The notes under the pieces: generated by a model
What the model was told of the DNA's origin: nothing
Seen by the model: the letters and a program-made list of their open reading frames with translations, nothing else
The model's database searches: none
Made by a program: the position numbers and the translations under genes
From: an uncultured Coriobacteriaceae bacterium
GTDB taxonomy: Bacteria; Actinomycetota; Coriobacteriia; Coriobacteriales; Atopobiaceae
Direction: 5' to 3'
Assembly (NCBI GenBank): GCA_902793195.1
Contig: CADBCS010000002.1
Span: 26,041-90,040 of the forward strand
Length of the DNA stretch: 64,000 nucleotides
Shown here: in pieces, positions 51,283-59,500 of the stretch
How positions within the stretch are numbered: position 1 is the first letter of the stretch
Layout of the letters: every line of letters begins with the position of its first letter

Positions 51283-51573
51283 ATGGCAACAGTGGTTGTG
51301 TCGGGGAGGGTGGAAGAGGACGTCAAGCTGCGGGCGGACGTCGTGATTCGTGCCGCTGGGTCTTCCGTTGCGAAGGTCATAAGCGACGTGTGGCAAAACA
51401 TAGTCGCTACCGGTCAGCTGCCTGCCGCAACGCCCAAGGCCGAGCAAGACGATCGCAAGGAGGCGCTCGAGTCGTTCCTGCACTGGTTCGAGGAGCTTCC
51501 TCCCCAAAACGAGGAGTATGCCCTCATGACCGACGAGGAGATTCTGTCGCAAAGGGCGGACGAAGATGTATAG
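51283..51573 (+). CDS. RHH-type (RelB/DinJ-like) antitoxin
   Basis: 96 residues from ATG 51283 with GAGGAGG upstream. The first 45 residues fit a ribbon-helix-helix DNA-binding fold (ATVVVSGRVEEDVKLRADVV followed by a helix with SSVAKVISDVWQNI); the rest is acidic and probably wraps the toxin. The stop overlaps the PIN toxin start by 8 bases, the normal antitoxin-first order. It should autorepress through the palindrome at 51251-51265. Confidence 0.85.
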   Translation: MATVVVSGRVEEDVKLRADVVIRAAGSSVAKVISDVWQNIVATGQLPAATPKAEQDDRKEALESFLHWFEELPPQNEEYALMTDEEILSQRADEDV

Positions 51574-52027
51574 GATTCTCTTTGACACCAACGTCCTGCT
51601 GGACGCCGTCTGTCCCGGCAGGCCCGAGCAGCGGGAAGTCCACCGCCTCCTCGCGCGATGCAACGGCGACGGTGACATGGGCATCGCCTGTGGCCTTTCG
51701 CTCAAGGACGTGTACTACGTCATGTGCAGGCGCTTTGACGAGCCGACCGCGCGTAAGGCCGTGGGATGGCTGACCGATCTTCTGGTTATTGGACCCGTGG
51801 GCGCGGAGGAGTGCATCGCGGCGCTCTCGTCGAACGAGCCGGATTATGAGGACGGACTTGTGCGGGCCTGCGCCGAGCTCAATGACGTCGATTTCATCAT
51901 CTCGCGTGACTCGGCGGCGTTCGCGGGCTCTCCGGTGCGTAGCCTCTCTGCGGGAGAGTACCTTGGGAGCGTGGTGCAACAGGATGAGGAACGCATGGGC
52001 TACAGGTGGCGGTCTTCGCGGGGTTGA
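51566..52027 (+). CDS. PIN-domain ribonuclease toxin
   Basis: 153 residues. PIN signature YRILFDTNVLLDAV at the N-terminus supplies the first acidic residues; later acids lie in PDYEDGLVRA and DVDFIISRD. It is a VapC-like ribonuclease controlled by the antitoxin just upstream. The last 130 bases overlap, on the opposite strand, the 3' end of an orphan Phd gene. Confidence 0.88.
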   Translation: MYRILFDTNVLLDAVCPGRPEQREVHRLLARCNGDGDMGIACGLSLKDVYYVMCRRFDEPTARKAVGWLTDLLVIGPVGAEECIAALSSNEPDYEDGLVRACAELNDVDFIISRDSAAFAGSPVRSLSAGEYLGSVVQQDEERMGYRWRSSRG

Positions 52028-52229
52028 CGTTGCGATGCGCCGACGCACGTCCGCGGTCTAGTTCTGTCACGAGCGCCCTTGCAGCTTCGATACGATTCCA
52101 GTCGTCGATGTCCACCACGGCGTAGCGGCCACGGTCGTTGCGTGTGAGGAACACAGGCTTTCCGGGGCCGACCTCGCGCAGAACCTCGCCGTAATTTCTC
52201 AGGTCCGCTACGGGCATGATGGTAGGCAT
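51897..52229 (-). CDS. Orphan Phd/YefM-family antitoxin with altered C-terminus
   Basis: 110 residues from ATG 52229 with GAGAGG upstream. The N-terminal 60 residues are Phd-like (MPVADLRNYGEVLREV, FLTRNDRGRYAVVDIDDW). After about residue 65 the sequence becomes Pro/Ser/Arg-rich and is read antisense through the PIN toxin gene. The family's normal C-terminus and a RelE/Txe toxin gene are missing, so the locus appears to have been cut at this junction. A promoter, TTGGTG (52286-52281), 18-base spacer, TACTAA (52262-52257), is visible. Confidence 0.75.
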   Translation of the reverse strand: MPTIMPVADLRNYGEVLREVGPGKPVFLTRNDRGRYAVVDIDDWNRIEAARALVTELDRGRASAHRNVNPAKTATCSPCVPHPVAPRSQGTLPQRGYAPESPRTPPSHAR

Positions 52230-52342
52230 CCCTAACACCTCTCATTCATCGATTAATTAGTAGACGTATTAGTCGAATATCACCAAGCTTATGCTCTGCC
52301 GACAAGACCGAGTCGACCTTATGGGCATTCCAACCCAGAATT

Positions 52343-52434
52343 ACTACCGACAACTGAGATATGGCCAATGAGCATGTACCGCTTACCTGCGTAAATGCAA
52401 ACCGCAATCAACGTGTTGCCCAGTTGTCGGTAGT
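52343..52434. repeat. 14-bp inverted repeat pair spaced by 64 bases
   Basis: ACTACCGACAACTG (52343-52356) and CAGTTGTCGGTAGT (52421-52434). It may be the ends of a decayed small mobile element or a regulatory pair. A 56-residue reading frame (52361-52531) starts just inside it without a ribosome site and is not supported as a gene. The remaining gap 52440-52540 is empty. Confidence 0.55.
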
Positions 52435-52543
52435 TGCGCACGCGGCGCGTAACGCCTACACGCGCGTTTGCGCCAACACGCACGAGGGAAATGTGTGCGA
52501 GATAGACGAGCCCAAGAAGGCCGTCGAATAAAGTAATCCATGG

Positions 52544-52584
52544 TTGACTTATGAATTACCATCGGCTAACTTACTGTTGTTAGC
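52544..52584 (+). promoter_or_regulatory. feo operon promoter and metal-regulator operator
   Basis: TTGACT (52544-52549), 17-base spacer, TAACTT (52567-52572). An inverted repeat GCTAAC (52565-52570) - GTTAGC (52579-52584) overlaps the -10 box, well placed for an iron- or manganese-dependent DtxR/MntR-type repressor. Confidence 0.7.
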
Positions 52585-52610
52585 TATGGGCAACTATGGA
52601 AGGCGGCCAC

Positions 52611-52820
52611 ATGCCATTGACGCTTTTGCAGCCGGGGCAGAGCAGCATCATCACCCGCATCGGCGGTAATCCCAACACGCGTCGGTTCCTCGAGGGGTTG
52701 GGCTTTGTGGTCGGTACGCCCGTTACGGTTATCAGCGCGCAGGGCGGCAACGTAATCGTCTCCATAAAGGACGTGCGCGTGGCCGTGAGCAGCCAGATGG
52801 CGTGCAAGATCTTCGTGTAG
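52611..52820 (+). CDS. feoA: FeoA-domain protein 1
   Basis: 69 residues from ATG 52611 with GGAAGG upstream; an ATG at 52596 is possible. SH3-like FeoA fold: LTLLQPGQSSIITRIGG, RFLEGLGFVVGTPVTV and VSIKDVRVAVS. It assists FeoB in ferrous iron uptake. A second FeoA follows by 22 bases. Confidence 0.9.
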   Translation: MPLTLLQPGQSSIITRIGGNPNTRRFLEGLGFVVGTPVTVISAQGGNVIVSIKDVRVAVSSQMACKIFV

Positions 52821-52842
52821 CGCGCGGGAAGGAGAGAAGGAC

Positions 52843-53079
52843 ATGACACTTAGGGAAGCGCGGGTAGGACAGACCGTCAAGGTCACCAAGCTCACGGGCA
52901 CGGGTCCGGTAAAGCGTCGGATCATGGACATGGGCATCACCAAGGGGCAGCTCGTGCACGTGCTGCGCGTGGCGCCGCTGGGAGACCCCGTCGAGATTAC
53001 GGTGCGCGGCTACGAGCTCTCCGTGCGCAAGGCGGACTGCCAGATGATCGAGGTCGAGCCCGTTGGGGAGGTGGCCTAG
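52843..53079 (+). CDS. feoA: FeoA-domain protein 2
   Basis: 78 residues. FeoA pattern: LREARVGQTVKVTKLTG, RRIMDMGITKGQLVHV, LGDPVEITVRGYELSVRKAD. The two FeoA proteins differ enough to be distinct subunits rather than recent copies. The stop lies 1 base before feoB. Confidence 0.93.
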   Translation: MTLREARVGQTVKVTKLTGTGPVKRRIMDMGITKGQLVHVLRVAPLGDPVEITVRGYELSVRKADCQMIEVEPVGEVA

Positions 53080-53080
53080 C

Positions 53081-55345
53081 ATGGCAGACATAACCGTCGC
53101 CCTCGCCGGCAACCCCAACTGCGGAAAGACGACGCTCTTCAATGCGCTCACGGGCTCCAACCAGTACGTGGGCAACTGGCCCGGCGTTACCGTGGAGGAG
53201 AAGCACGGCAAGCTCAAGGGCCATGCCAACGTGACCATCGCTGACCTTCCGGGCATCTACTCGCTCTCGCCCTACACGCTGGAGGAGGTCGTCGCGCGCG
53301 ACTACCTCACCGACCAGCGACCCGATGCCATTCTCAACATCGTGGACGGCACCAACCTGGAGCGCAACCTCTACCTCACCACGCAGCTCGTGGAGCTGGG
53401 CATTCCCACCCTCGTGGCCGTCAACATGATGGACGTGATCCAGAAGAACGGCGACGTGGTGGACCTCGCCGCGCTCGCCAAGGCGCTCGACTGCAAGGTC
53501 GTGCCCATATCGGCGCTCAAGGGCACCGGCATCAAGGAGGCCGCCGAGGAGGCCGTCGCGCTTGCCACGGCGGGCACTCGACCCATCCCGCAGCACCGCT
53601 TTGTGGGCAGCGTGGAGCACGCGATCGCGCACATCGAGGAGGTCACGGTCCACGACCTGCCCGAGGAGCAGCAGCGTTGGTACGCCATCAAGCTCTTTGA
53701 GCGCGACGAGAAGGTGCAGCAAAAGCTGGAGCTCTCGGCGGCCACGCTCGAGCACATCGAGGGCGACATCGTTGCCTGCGAGACCGAGCTCGACGACGAC
53801 GCGGAGTCCATCATCACCTCGCAGCGCTACGACTACATCACCTCGATCATCGGCGGCTGCCTGCGCCGCGCCAACAAGGGCGAGCTCACCACTTCCGACA
53901 AGATCGACAAGATCGTGACCAACCGCATCCTGGCGCTGCCCATCTTTGCGGCCATCATGTTTTGCGTCTACTGGATCGCCATGGGTCCGCTAGGCACCTT
54001 CCTCACTGACTGGACCAACGACGTGTTTGGTGGCGAGTGGCTCGTGGCGGGATCGCGGTCGCTGCTGGAGGGTTGGGGCGTCAACGGCGTGCTTACGGGC
54101 CTCGTCTCCGACGGCATCGTCGCCGGCGTCGGTGCGGTGCTGGGATTCGTCCCGCAGCTGTTGCTGCTGTTCCTCATGCTGGCGATCCTGGAGGACTGCG
54201 GCTACATGGCGCGCATCGCCTTTATCATGGACCGCATCTTCCGCCGCTTTGGGCTTTCGGGTAAGAGCTTCATCCCCATGCTGGTGGGCACCGGCTGCGG
54301 CGTCCCCGCCGTTATGGCCTCGCGCACCATCGAGAGCGAACGCGACCGCCGCATGACCATCACCACCACCTGCTTTATTCCCTGCGGCGCCAAGATGCCC
54401 ATCATCGGCCTGATCGCCGGCGCGCTGTTTGGCGAGGCCGCATGGGTGTCCACCTCCGCGTACTTCATTGGCGTGGCGGCCATCATCGTCTCGGGCATCA
54501 TGCTCAAGAAGACCAGGCTGTTCGCGGGCGACCCGGCGCCCTTCGTTCTGGAGCTGCCCGCATACCACCTGCCCACGGTGGGCAACGTGCTTCGCAGCAT
54601 GTGGGAGCGCGGCTGGTCGTTTATCAAGAAGGCAGGCACCGTGATCTTGCTCTCGTCCGTCGTGATCTGGGGCCTCTCGAACTTTGGTAGCGTCAACGGC
54701 CGGTTTGGCATGGTCGGAGAGCTGTACGAGGACCCCGAGGTGGCGACCGAGGCGTACGTCGAGTCGGTGGCCGCGCGCACGGGCATTTCGCCCGACGAGG
54801 TCAACCCCATGGATGACTCCATCCTTGCCGCCGTGGGCAATACCTTTGCACCCGTCTTCGCACCCCTGGGCTTTGGCTCCTGGAAGCCGGCCGTGGCCAC
54901 CGTCACCGGACTCGTTGCCAAGGAGGAGGTCGTCTCCACCTTTGGCGTGCTCTACAACTACGACATCGAGTCGGACGAATGGGACGACGAGGGCTCACCC
55001 ATCTGGGCAAACGTGGCTGCCGACTTCCAGGGCTTCTCGGCCGGTCACGGACAGCTCGCGGCCTTTGCCTTTATGGTCTTCAACCTGCTGTGCGCGCCGT
55101 GCTTTGCGGCCATGGGCGCCATAAAGCGCGAGATGAACAACGGCAAGTGGGCACTGTTTGCCATTGGCTACATGTGCGCGTTCGCCTATGGCGCGGGCTT
55201 GGTCGTGTATCAGCTGGGCCTTGCGGCGGCTGGCGCCCTCAACCCCGTGGGTCTGGTTGCCGCCATTGGTGTGCTGGGATTCGTGGGCTACATGCTGTTT
55301 GTTAAGAAGTACCAGGAGGCAGACCGTCTGGCGCTGGAGTTCTAG
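53081..55345 (+). CDS. feoB: Ferrous iron transporter FeoB
   Basis: 754 residues from ATG 53081, GGAGG within the previous gene. G domain: G1 GNPNCGKTT (8-16), VTVEEKHG switch, DLPGIYSLSP (G3), NMMD (G4). The helical insertion spans about 175-260. The C-terminal membrane part has two Gate blocks, including GCGVPAVMASRTI and CFIPCGAKMPI, and about ten helices. It moves Fe2+ into the cell. Full length for the family (about 700-800). Confidence 0.97.
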   Translation: MADITVALAGNPNCGKTTLFNALTGSNQYVGNWPGVTVEEKHGKLKGHANVTIADLPGIYSLSPYTLEEVVARDYLTDQRPDAILNIVDGTNLERNLYLTTQLVELGIPTLVAVNMMDVIQKNGDVVDLAALAKALDCKVVPISALKGTGIKEAAEEAVALATAGTRPIPQHRFVGSVEHAIAHIEEVTVHDLPEEQQRWYAIKLFERDEKVQQKLELSAATLEHIEGDIVACETELDDDAESIITSQRYDYITSIIGGCLRRANKGELTTSDKIDKIVTNRILALPIFAAIMFCVYWIAMGPLGTFLTDWTNDVFGGEWLVAGSRSLLEGWGVNGVLTGLVSDGIVAGVGAVLGFVPQLLLLFLMLAILEDCGYMARIAFIMDRIFRRFGLSGKSFIPMLVGTGCGVPAVMASRTIESERDRRMTITTTCFIPCGAKMPIIGLIAGALFGEAAWVSTSAYFIGVAAIIVSGIMLKKTRLFAGDPAPFVLELPAYHLPTVGNVLRSMWERGWSFIKKAGTVILLSSVVIWGLSNFGSVNGRFGMVGELYEDPEVATEAYVESVAARTGISPDEVNPMDDSILAAVGNTFAPVFAPLGFGSWKPAVATVTGLVAKEEVVSTFGVLYNYDIESDEWDDEGSPIWANVAADFQGFSAGHGQLAAFAFMVFNLLCAPCFAAMGAIKREMNNGKWALFAIGYMCAFAYGAGLVVYQLGLAAAGALNPVGLVAAIGVLGFVGYMLFVKKYQEADRLALEF

Positions 55346-55353
55346 GAAATCTG

Positions 55354-55379
55354 CCGCTGGGGGAGGATTCCCCCAGCGG
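55354..55379 (+). terminator. Hairpin after feoB
   Basis: CCGCTGGGGGA (55354-55364) pairs with TCCCCCAGCGG (55369-55379), loop GGAT. No T-tract, so it may only reduce read-through into the small genes downstream. Confidence 0.5.
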
Positions 55380-55408
55380 TCATGTGGAGCGGAACGGGAG
55401 GAGAAGAC

Positions 55409-55621
55409 ATGGCAGACATGGTGGTCGTGGTGGTGCTCGTGTGCGTGCTGGCGCTCATCGTGCGCGGCATGGTGCGGGGAAGCATCCGCACGTGCGACAC
55501 GGGATGCGGCGGAAACTGCACAGGCTGCGGCCACGTTTGCTCGGCGCCACGTCTGCACCTCACCAGCGAGCAGCGTGCCCAGCTGGCCGAGCTCGACAAG
55601 AGAAGCGGAGTGCGGCGATGA
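55409..55621 (+). CDS. FeoB-associated Cys-rich membrane protein
   Basis: 70 residues from ATG 55409 with GGAGGAG upstream. One N-terminal transmembrane helix (MVVVVVLVCVLALIVRGMV) is followed by a cysteine-rich patch CxxxCxxxCxxC and another Cys near SAP. This short membrane protein is commonly encoded after feoB in anaerobes; a role in iron handling is inferred. The stop overlaps the next start (ATGA). Confidence 0.85.
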   Translation: MADMVVVVVLVCVLALIVRGMVRGSIRTCDTGCGGNCTGCGHVCSAPRLHLTSEQRAQLAELDKRSGVRR

Positions 55622-55863
55622 TACAAACGACACTTGGGATCGAGGGCATGGCGTGCGGCATGTGCGAGGCGCACGTGAACGATGCCATACGCAGGTCCTT
55701 CAACGTAAAGAGCGCCAAGAGCAGCCGTCGCAAGAAGACCTGTGTGGTCGTCTCGGACCAGCCGCTCGACCATGACCGCGTGACATCCGTTATCGACGAG
55801 CTTGGCTACAAGCTCACCTCCGTGACGGAGGAGCCGTACAAGCGAGGGCTCTTTAACAGATAA
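55618..55863 (+). CDS. Heavy-metal-associated (HMA) domain protein
   Basis: 81 residues. The metal-binding loop GMACGMCEAHV (CxxC) follows the first strand, and the end fits a beta-alpha-beta-beta-alpha-beta HMA fold (VVSDQPLDHDRVTSVIDELGY). Proteins of this kind carry copper or other soft metals. It is the last gene of the feo transcript by the ATGA overlap. Confidence 0.88.
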   Translation: MIQTTLGIEGMACGMCEAHVNDAIRRSFNVKSAKSSRRKKTCVVVSDQPLDHDRVTSVIDELGYKLTSVTEEPYKRGLFNR

Positions 55864-55996
55864 GTACCACTGCCGTGTGTGACGGTCCCTCTCCCCGTTG
55901 CCGATGCGGCCACATTCTGGCGTCGCCGACACTTTCCCTCCTTGGTCGGCGGCGCCATTTTTGCGTTGGCGGTTGCCGCGCGGGGGGGCGACTGCA

Positions 55997-56048
55997 CCGG
56001 AAGGGACCGTCCCCGAAGGACTAGTTCGGAAGGGACCGTCCCCGCTGG
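55997..56048. repeat. Two REP-like palindromes
   Basis: Units 55997-56019 and 56027-56048, both with GGAAGGGACCGTCCCC, as at 1909-1965. Confidence 0.7.
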
Positions 56049-56087
56049 ATGGCCAACACCACCGCCACCTCTGTCCGGCGTTGGATG

Positions 56088-56534
56088 GTGACATTTCCCG
56101 CGTTTTGGGTACAATGTGGGTGATGGCACGCCCATACCGCATCTATGGGCAACGCCACGTTGTCTATGGCCGCAGGTGCCCTATCACCTAGCGGCCATTA
56201 CTCCTATCGTCGCGCCGTCTCCGTGCTCGGTTCCTTCGCCGCTGTCGTCGTCGCAGCCGACGACAGAGTGGTCGATGGTGAAAAGTAACACAATTTATCT
56301 TCATTCGCCACGGTCCGTGTTATCATTGATATACCAAGACAAACCAATATGCCTGTTTGTCTCCCAAGTCTTTCCGAGAGACAGGTGAGGGCGCTCTTTG
56401 CCCCCATCCCTCTCGGAAGAGGCGCATGGTTTGTCTTGGCGGACTGGCGAGAGCGTCCCCCCACTGACCATGGAAGCATCCGCGACGCCAATCGCCGTCC
56501 AGTCATCGTCACTTGGGCGAGAGGGGACACGGAC
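56088..56534 (+). promoter_or_regulatory. Promoter and long structured leader of the surface protein gene
   Basis: A promoter with GTGACA (56088-56093), 16-base spacer, TACAAT (56110-56115) would give a leader of about 410 bases. It contains hairpins at 56131-56149, 56166-56198 (13 bp with one bulged A) and 56242-56266, then a 106-base structure closed by a perfect 12-bp stem (56334-56345 with 56428-56439) around 56374-56380 with 56410-56416 and an inner hairpin. A second start could lie at about 56333 (TATCAT, 56321-56326). No known riboswitch consensus is met. The gap 55864-56534 has no gene. Confidence 0.6.
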
Positions 56535-59500
56535 ATGGGGAACGCAACACGCCATCACGCACGTGCCGCCCTGGGCGCGGCTCTGTCTGTCGTGCTGGGT
56601 CTCGGTGGCTTGCCCGCCCAGGCATTGGCAGAAGCCATTGAGGAGGTCCAGGCGGTGGAGCAGGGGCCAGATGCGGGCGGCGCGCTGCTCGAAACCCAGG
56701 CCGTGGACTCCGGCATGCTCTACAGTGGCACGAACGGCTCCTGCACGTGGACCGTCGACGCCGAGGGCAACATGCTCATGGAGGGCGGCACCTACGGCGG
56801 CAACCCCACAAAGTCGTCCAACCAGTGGGAGACGACCGGTGCCACGCACGACGAGGTCAAGCAGGCCATCGTCACCGCCGCCTTTGCCAGGGTGAACGTG
56901 AGCGCGTACAACGCCCTGAGTTGTTTGTTCTACCAATGCGAGAGCCTGCGCACAATCGACCTGAGTGGCCTCCGGCTGATTGGCGACAGGGTCATGATGA
57001 ACGGGACGCTCTCGATGAGCTCCATGTTCCAAGGCTGCACCTCTCTCGAGGAGGCCGACCTCTCCGGCCTCGACCTCTCCGTCGTCGACGACTTCTCGTG
57101 TCTCTTCTACGGCTGCACGTCGCTGAGGACGGTGAACCTGACCGGGACGAACCTCAGAAGCACAGCTTATCGCCGCAACATGTTCTACGGCTGCACGTCC
57201 CTGGAGTCCCTCACCTACGACGAGACGTGGCCGCTGAGCTTCGACACCATCCCCGCGGCCACCGCCGAGAACGGCAAGTGGTTCTCAACCGCGGACGGCA
57301 GGTGGATGACCGTCGGCGAAATCGTCGTCCGCAGCCCGAAGGCGGACACCCTGCTCGACCACGACCCGAACCCCGCGCCCGCGAAGACCGACATCTCCTC
57401 GGCGCAGGTCTCCGGCGTCAGCGGCTGGACCTACGACGGGACGACCCACTCCATCGCGCCCACGGTGACGCTCGACGGCAAGACCCTCTCAGCTGGCACG
57501 GACTACGCTCTCTCCGGCGCCACCGCCGCGCGGGACGCGGGCGAGTACGAGCTGGTCATCACCGGCTCGGGCGACTACGAGGGCGAGGTGCGGGTGCCCT
57601 ACGCCGTTGCCCGAAAGGCCGTCACCGTGAGGGCTGACGACAAGTCCAAGCGGCAGGGCGATCCCGACCCGCAGCTCACGGCGACGGTGGGCGGGACGCT
57701 CGGCTCCGACATGGTCTCCTACTCGCTCTCGCGAACCCCCGGCGACGGGGTCGGCTCCTACGCGATCACCCCCTCCGGCCAGGCCACGCAGGGCAACTAC
57801 GTGGTCTCCTTCCGGTCCGGGACCCTCACCGTGACCGCGGCATCACCCGCCAAGACGAGCATCGCCGGCGCGACCGTCACCGTGGAAAGCTGGACCTACG
57901 ATGGGGCGACGCACGGCGTGACTCCCACGGTCACGCTGGGAGGAAAGGCGCTCGCGGCTGGCACGGACTACACGGTCTCCGGCGCGACATCCGCCAAGGA
58001 CCAGGGGGCCTACACGGTCACCGTCACGGGCGTCGGCTCCTACGAGGGGACGGCGACGGGTACCTACGTCGTGTCCCGCCGCCCTGCAACCGTGACGGCC
58101 GACGACAAGTCCAAGCGGCAGGGCGAGGCCGATCCCGCGCTGACCGCCACGGTGACGGGCACGCTTGGCCAAGACGCGATCTCCTACTCGCTCTCCCGCG
58201 CGGCGGGCGAGGCGGTCGGCTCCTACGCGATTACCCCCTCCGGCCAGGCCACGCAGGGCAACTACGTGGTCACGTTCCGTCCCGGGACGCTCAGCGTGAC
58301 GGCCGCCGACGAGAGTGAGGAGGTCGCGCGCCTCAGGGGCGAGCTCGAGCAGGCTAAGGCCGCGCGCGACTCGGTCCAGAGCGCCTACGACGCCGCAGTC
58401 GAGGCCGCCAGGGGCGCCGAGGACGCGGCTCCCGCAGCCGCGCGGCTCGCCGAGCTGACCCAGGCAGCGAACGCCGCCAACGCCGCCAAGGCACAGGCCG
58501 AGAACGACCTCGAGAACGCGCAAGGCGCACTCGAGATTGCGCAGGGCGGGCTCGCCACGGCTCAGGCCAACTACCAGAAGGCCGAGGCCGACGTTACCTC
58601 CGCCAACGCAGCCTACCAGGCCGCCCTCGCCGACAAGGAGGCGCTCGAGGCTGACGGCGCCAAGAGGGAGGCAATCGACGCGGCACAGGCGCGCGTCAAC
58701 GAGGCCAAGGCCGCGCTCGACGCAGCCAACGCCGCCAAGACCCAGGCCAAGTCCGCCTACGACGCCAAGGCCGCGGACGTGACCTCCATAGAGGAGCTCA
58801 TCGTCGCTCAGGAGAAGCGCGTGAGCCAAGCGCAGGCCGCGCTCGACAACGCGAGCGGAACCGTCGTGGACGTGCTCGCGGGCATCGACGTCGACAAGGG
58901 GAGCCTCGGCTTCTTTCAGTGGATGGTCCGGGAGGGCCATTCTGATGCGACCTGCGACTACATGACCGGAAACCTGCTCGGCACCACCTACCACTCCTAC
59001 AACGCCATCACCGGCGCCGCCAAGGAGCGCGAGGCGACGAGCAAGAGCATCATCAAGTACACCGAACTCGGAGCCGAGGGCGACGCCACCAGCCTCGAGA
59101 ACATGAAGGCCGCCGTGCAGTGGGTTCACGTGGCCAACCGGTACCGCCAGAAGTTCAACGACACCTACGGGCTCTCCGAGTCCAACCCCGAGGCACCCGA
59201 CGAACTCGGCAACCCGGTGCGATACCTCAAGTCGCTGGTCATAACCGACACCGCGATGGCCGAGGCTCAAATCAAGGCAAACTCCGCCGCCAAGACCGGC
59301 TGCCGTCATGCGGGTGGGGCATTCACCAACCCCGAGAATCTTGCGGCATATGGCAATGCGTGGGCATACTACCTTGGCGAAAAGGGTCCATTCGCTATGT
59401 GGTATGACGACGAGCGCAATGTTTGGCTGCGTGATAACGGCCTTCCCTACGACGAAGACGCTATTGTTCCCAAGCTTAATGACGACACCGTAGGGCACTA

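Noticed and set aside
52361..52531. 56-residue reading frame between phd and feoA
   Set aside because: No ribosome site and it contains one arm of an inverted repeat; no recognised similarity.
56100..56210. Possible c-di-GMP-I riboswitch before the adhesin gene
   Set aside because: The conserved CACAGGGCAAACC and GGGACGCAAAGCC blocks are absent although a hairpin and GGTG/CACCT pairing are superficially similar.
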